From contig NZ_CP042425.1 in the NCBI RefSeq assembly GCF_008254045.1, positions 1,736,001-1,800,000 of the forward strand: a stretch of 64,000 bases of DNA, read 5' to 3'. The first letter of the stretch is position 1; every line of letters starts with the position of its first letter. The stretch is from Limnoglobus roseus. Its GTDB lineage: Bacteria; Planctomycetota; Planctomycetia; Gemmatales; Gemmataceae. Shown piece by piece: positions 61,356-64,000 of the stretch. Made by a program: the position numbers and the translations under genes. Below the pieces are notes generated by a model. It worked only from the letters and a program-made list of their open reading frames with translations. It did not search any database and was not told where the DNA came from.

Positions 61356-61757
61356 ATGGCTGCGCCGACCTTCACAGTGCCGAACGTCTACCACCTCCAC
61401 GGTGGCGGCATCCACGTCACGTATTCCACGACGAGTATCAGTGGGCAGCCGCTCTTCTCGTACCACGATACCCACGGCTCGCACAACTTCATGGGCGATC
61501 AGATCACCGTTGAGAAGACGAGCATCGGCAACCTCGTGACCGTCGTCCTTCGCCTCACCCCGGACGCCGGCAGCACGAGTTTCAGCGTCCTCATTCCGAT
61601 CGTGAACCTGACCGGGCCGACCCACCCCTCGCCGGTTCAAACCGAGGGGATCACAACGATCCACCGCTTCTCGATCAACCCGGCCCTCCTGCACGGCCAG
61701 ATTGAGTTGTACCACGTCACGCCGCTCCACGGGACGGCAAACCAAGTTCCGTTTTAA
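61356..61757 (+). CDS. Hypothetical protein, 133 residues, beta-rich
   Basis: No signal peptide, membrane helix or known domain. It is rich in His, Ser and Thr (YHLHGGGIHVTYS, then SYHDTHGSHNFMGDQ) and looks beta-rich (GNLVTVVLRLTPDAGS, then TSFSVLIPIVNLTGP). The N-terminal HLHGGG and HDTHGSHN could bind a metal, but there is no motif that decides this. A strong bidirectional terminator follows. I do not recognise it. Confidence 0.65.
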   Translation: MAAPTFTVPNVYHLHGGGIHVTYSTTSISGQPLFSYHDTHGSHNFMGDQITVEKTSIGNLVTVVLRLTPDAGSTSFSVLIPIVNLTGPTHPSPVQTEGITTIHRFSINPALLHGQIELYHVTPLHGTANQVPF

Positions 61758-61798
61758 CGGGTTGTGGGGGGGCGTCGGCTCACCGCGCCAGCAAAAGA

Positions 61799-61835
61799 AA
61801 AAGGGTTCACGGCCATTCTCGCCGTGAACCCTTTT
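61799..61835. terminator. Bidirectional terminator between the 133-residue gene and tRNA-Leu
   Basis: A perfect 14-bp stem (AAAAGGGTTCACGG at 61799-61812 with 61822-61835) and a 9-nt loop are followed on the minus strand by TTTTTCTTTT. It can stop the tRNA transcript coming from the right, and the plus-strand transcript (CCCTTTTG) from the left. Confidence 0.85.
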
Positions 61836-61844
61836 GTCGATCAG

Positions 61845-61928
61845 TGCCGAGGACAGGACTTGAACCTGCATGCCCTTGCGAGCGCTAGCACCTCAAGCTA
61901 GTGCGTCTGCCAATTCCGCCACCTCGGC
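61845..61928 (-). tRNA. tRNA-Leu (anticodon GAG)
   Basis: The 84-nt minus-strand sequence folds as a class II tRNA. The acceptor stem is GCCGAGG/CCTCGGC with discriminator A. The D-arm is GCGGAATTGGCAGACGC. The anticodon arm is CTAGC-TTGAGGT-GCTAG, anticodon GAG, reading CUC and CUU. A long variable arm follows, and the T-arm is GCAGG-TTCAAGT-CCTGT. CCA is not encoded. A14 and the long variable arm are leucine identity marks. Confidence 0.95.
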
Positions 61929-61965
61929 GTGTCGATAGAGAATTATGGGAGACGGCCGGGCAATT

Positions 61966-62199
61966 TCAAGGGGTCTCTTCCATCGTCTTTGGCCGGCCGA
62001 ACTCGTCGAGGCCGTACCGGGCGAAGATTTCCGCCGGCGGAATCCAGACCACCTTGCCGTTGCCGTCGGATTCGCACACCGAACGCCCCATGCGAGCGTG
62101 TTCGAGCAAGGCGTCGCGGGTCGAACGCGAGTGGGAATCTTGAACGGCCGTGCTCAACGCGCGAAGTTCGGATATCCGATCTTGGACTAACTCAGCCAT
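61966..62199 (-). CDS. Small protein downstream of zeta toxin, putative antitoxin
   Basis: The start at 62199 (MAELVQDRISELRAL) lies inside the end of the zeta gene, with an 8-bp overlap, so the two are translated together. The 77-residue product has a helical first half (LRALSTAVQDSHSRSTRDALLEHARMG). The second half has the pattern GKVVWIPPAEIFARYG, which recurs in small proteins encoded beside zeta-type toxins in other bacteria. That placement and the size suggest a cognate antitoxin or regulator, not verified. The longer frame to 62271 has no ribosome site. Confidence 0.65.
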   Translation of the reverse strand: MAELVQDRISELRALSTAVQDSHSRSTRDALLEHARMGRSVCESDGNGKVVWIPPAEIFARYGLDEFGRPKTMEETP

Positions 62200-62770
62200 G
62201 ATTTTGACTCCTTTCGAACGCGGCCCACCGATCAGGGTCCACGACTTCCAAATAGTCGTTAGCGAACCCACACCCGATCAGTCGCTTATCGCCGAACGAG
62301 TTCTCGTTCACTTCCCAAACGTCGGCGTGCTGGCGGTACAACTCAAAGAAGTTGCGGACGCTCCGGGAGTAGCGTTGACGAATTGTATCATCCGGCACGA
62401 AGTGCCCTCCCGATTTTACCCGACTCGCAACTCGGCCGATGGCCAACTCGGGACTTTCGAGCCAATAGTAGAACAGGTACACCTCATACCCCGCGATTCG
62501 CAAGTCTCCCAGCCAACTTGCGTAAGTCCGCGCGGCCAGAGTCGTTTCGAAGGCGAAACTCTCTCGTTGTTCGGCCAACCGGTCCATTTGTTGGAGCATG
62601 ATCCGGCCAGCCCGAAACGCCTCGGCTTCGGGGTTTAACCCGTTCAGCCCACGAGCAATCGCGTCCGCGTTCACGAACGTCGGAATTTCCAGAACGCGGG
62701 TCAACAGATCTTGAGACGCCGTTGTCTTCCCGGCCCCGTTGATCCCGGCTAGCACGACGACTCTAGGCAT
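62192..62770 (-). CDS. Zeta toxin family P-loop kinase
   Basis: This 192-residue P-loop protein begins MPRVVVLAGINGAGKTTAS with Walker A at 8-16. The zeta-family substrate segment follows (FVNADAIARGLNGLNPEAEAF), then SFAFETTLAARTY with a conserved Glu and Thr, and FVPDDTIRQRYSRSVRNFF. Zeta toxins phosphorylate UDP-N-acetylglucosamine and so block wall synthesis. Some chromosomal members have other substrates. GGGAGG lies 6 bp before the ATG. No epsilon-type antitoxin lies upstream. The overlapping 77-residue gene downstream is the only partner. acsA lies upstream on the same strand, 31 bp away. Confidence 0.85.
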   Translation of the reverse strand: MPRVVVLAGINGAGKTTASQDLLTRVLEIPTFVNADAIARGLNGLNPEAEAFRAGRIMLQQMDRLAEQRESFAFETTLAARTYASWLGDLRIAGYEVYLFYYWLESPELAIGRVASRVKSGGHFVPDDTIRQRYSRSVRNFFELYRQHADVWEVNENSFGDKRLIGCGFANDYLEVVDPDRWAAFERSQNHG

Positions 62771-62801
62771 GACGTCCTCCCTTCGCGGACCGTCAACGGG
62801 C

Positions 62802-64000
62802 TTACTCCTCGTCTGCCCGCAGTTTCGCGAGGACGCCGTAGTCTTCCAGCGTCGTCGTGTCGCCGGTGCCGACGCGGTTCGCGGCGATGTCCCGCAGCAG
62901 CCGGCGCATGATCTTGCCGCTGCGAGTCTTCGGCAGCGTGTCCGTGAACTTGACCTCGTCCGGCCGGGCCAGCGCGCCAATCTCTTTCGCCACGTGGGCT
63001 TTCAGGGCCGCCTTCAGGTCGTCGGTCGGGTCGTTGCCCTGTTTGAGCGTCACGAAGCAGCAGATCGCTTCGCCCTTCAGGTCGTCCGGGCGGCCTACGA
63101 CGGCGGCCTCCGCCACTTTCGGGTGGTTCACCAGGGCACTCTCGACTTCCATCGTGCTCAGCCGGTGGCCGCTGACGTTCAGCACGTCGTCCACGCGGCC
63201 CATCACCCAGATGTACCCGTCGTCGTCCTGCCGGGCGCCGTCGGCCGTGAAGTAGACGCCAGGGTAGTTACTCCAGTAGGTGTCTTTGAAGCGTTGATCG
63301 TCGTTGTAGATCGTCCGCATCATGCTCGGCCACGGCCGCTTGACGACCAAGAAGCCGCCGGCGTTCGCCGGGACTGGCTTGCCGTCCTTGTCCACCACTT
63401 CGGCCGCGATACCGGGCATCGGCTTCGTGGCACTTCCGGGCTTCGTCGGGATCGCCCCCGGCAGCGGCGTAATCAAGATCGAACCCGTTTCGGTCTGCCA
63501 CCAGGTGTCCACGATCGGGCAACGGCCGCCGCCGATGACCTCGTGGTACCACATCCACGCCTCCGGGTTGATCGGCTCGCCGACGCTGCCGAGCAAGCGA
63601 AGCGAAGTCAGGTCGTGCTTCTCGACGTGCTGATTGCCCCACTTGATGAACGCGCGAATGGCCGTCGGGGCGGTGTACAAGATGCTCACGCGATACTTCT
63701 CGATCAAATCCCAGAAGCGGTCCTCGGCCGGGTGGTTTGGAGCACCCTCGTACATGAGGATGGTCGAGCCGTTGGCGAGCGGGCCGTACACGGTGTACGT
63801 GTGGCCGGTGATCCAGCCCACGTCGGCGGTACACCAGTACACGTCGTCGTCCTTGATGTCGAAGATCCACTTGTGCGTGAGGCTGGCGCCGAGCATGTAA
63901 CCGCCGGTGGTGTGCAGTACGCCCTTCGGCTTACCGGTGCTGCCAGACGTGTACAGGATGAACAGCGGGTGCTCGCTGTCGAGCTGTTCGGCCGGGCAGT
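62802..64000 (-). CDS. acsA: Acetyl-CoA synthetase (N-terminal part outside the window)
   Basis: The visible 398 residues are the C-terminal two thirds of AMP-forming acetate-CoA ligase. Seen from the right edge: [20 protein letters not shown] (P-loop-like A3), then [20 protein letters not shown], then [18 protein letters not shown] (A5) and [23 protein letters not shown]. It closes with [14 protein letters not shown], which holds the lysine that acetylation usually inactivates. The enzyme makes acetyl-CoA from acetate and ATP. The frame stays open to position 64000. Confidence 0.95.
   Translation of the reverse strand, partial: CPAEQLDSEHPLFILYTSGSTGKPKGVLHTTGGYMLGASLTHKWIFDIKDDDVYWCTADVGWITGHTYTVYGPLANGSTILMYEGAPNHPAEDRFWDLIEKYRVSILYTAPTAIRAFIKWGNQHVEKHDLTSLRLLGSVGEPINPEAWMWYHEVIGGGRCPIVDTWWQTETGSILITPLPGAIPTKPGSATKPMPGIAAEVVDKDGKPVPANAGGFLVVKRPWPSMMRTIYNDDQRFKDTYWSNYPGVYFTADGARQDDDGYIWVMGRVDDVLNVSGHRLSTMEVESALVNHPKVAEAAVVGRPDDLKGEAICCFVTLKQGNDPTDDLKAALKAHVAKEIGALARPDEVKFTDTLPKTRSGKIMRRLLRDIAANRVGTGDTTTLEDYGVLAKLRADEE

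Noticed and set aside
61845..61928. tRNA-Leu considered as an attachment site of an integrated element
   Set aside because: No integrase and no repeat of the tRNA 3' end was seen in the flanks.

Overview
The window is high-GC DNA from a planctomycete, most likely of the Gemmataceae. The supporting marks are: two DUF1559 proteins with type IV pilin-like N-termini, one of them next to a small transthyretin-like lipoprotein; a giant surface protein whose N-terminus carries an LESRDVPA-type motif instead of a normal signal peptide; a Ser/Thr kinase with a membrane segment and a DUF4384 domain; a TPR-CHAT protein; YdjY, HDOD, DUF6157 and PhyH proteins; and nested-palindrome repeats between genes. 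Genus is inference. Both ends cut genes: an LPS core kinase at the left and acetyl-CoA synthetase at the right.

Layout. 1-3.0 kb: LPS core kinase, GT4 glycosyltransferase and a PlsY-DUF4149 fusion. 3.0-11.3 kb: DUF486 membrane protein, a secreted parvulin-type isomerase, a large secreted protein of unknown function, an HDOD protein, an MFS transporter and proC. 11.3-14.3 kb: a GxxExxY gene inside a 461-bp unit with perfect 30-bp inverted ends, guaA, and a GIY-YIG/DUF4357 gene broken by one extra A. 14.3-18.1 kb: a minus-strand MFS, PhyH and ArsI-like operon, then a DUF1559 gene. 18.3-24.6 kb: apgM-type mutase, a type I phosphodiesterase coupled to a PP2C phosphatase, a TPR protein, a macrodomain protein and a YdjY protein. 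24.6-31.8 kb: a YhaM-like nuclease with a GT2, several secreted proteins and lipoproteins, a membrane protein, and an orphan ABC ATPase.

32.2-51.7 kb is the most striking region: three minus-strand genes. The first encodes a 4533-residue membrane-anchored repeat protein. Its stop codon overlaps the start of the second, a transmembrane Ser/Thr kinase. The third encodes a probably exported 1265-residue TPR-CHAT protein. Together they look like a cell-surface sensing or adhesion system.

51.8-64 kb: DUF6157, a GT1 glycosyltransferase, a small basic protein, mnmA, a zinc-ribbon protein, scpB, mscL, a DUF1559 gene with its lipoprotein, a SWIM-SNF2 helicase, an unknown 133-residue protein, tRNA-Leu(GAG), a zeta-toxin pair and acsA.

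Coding density is high. Most long ORFs opposite the called genes are high-GC shadows and were left out. Family assignments come from reading motifs, without database searches.
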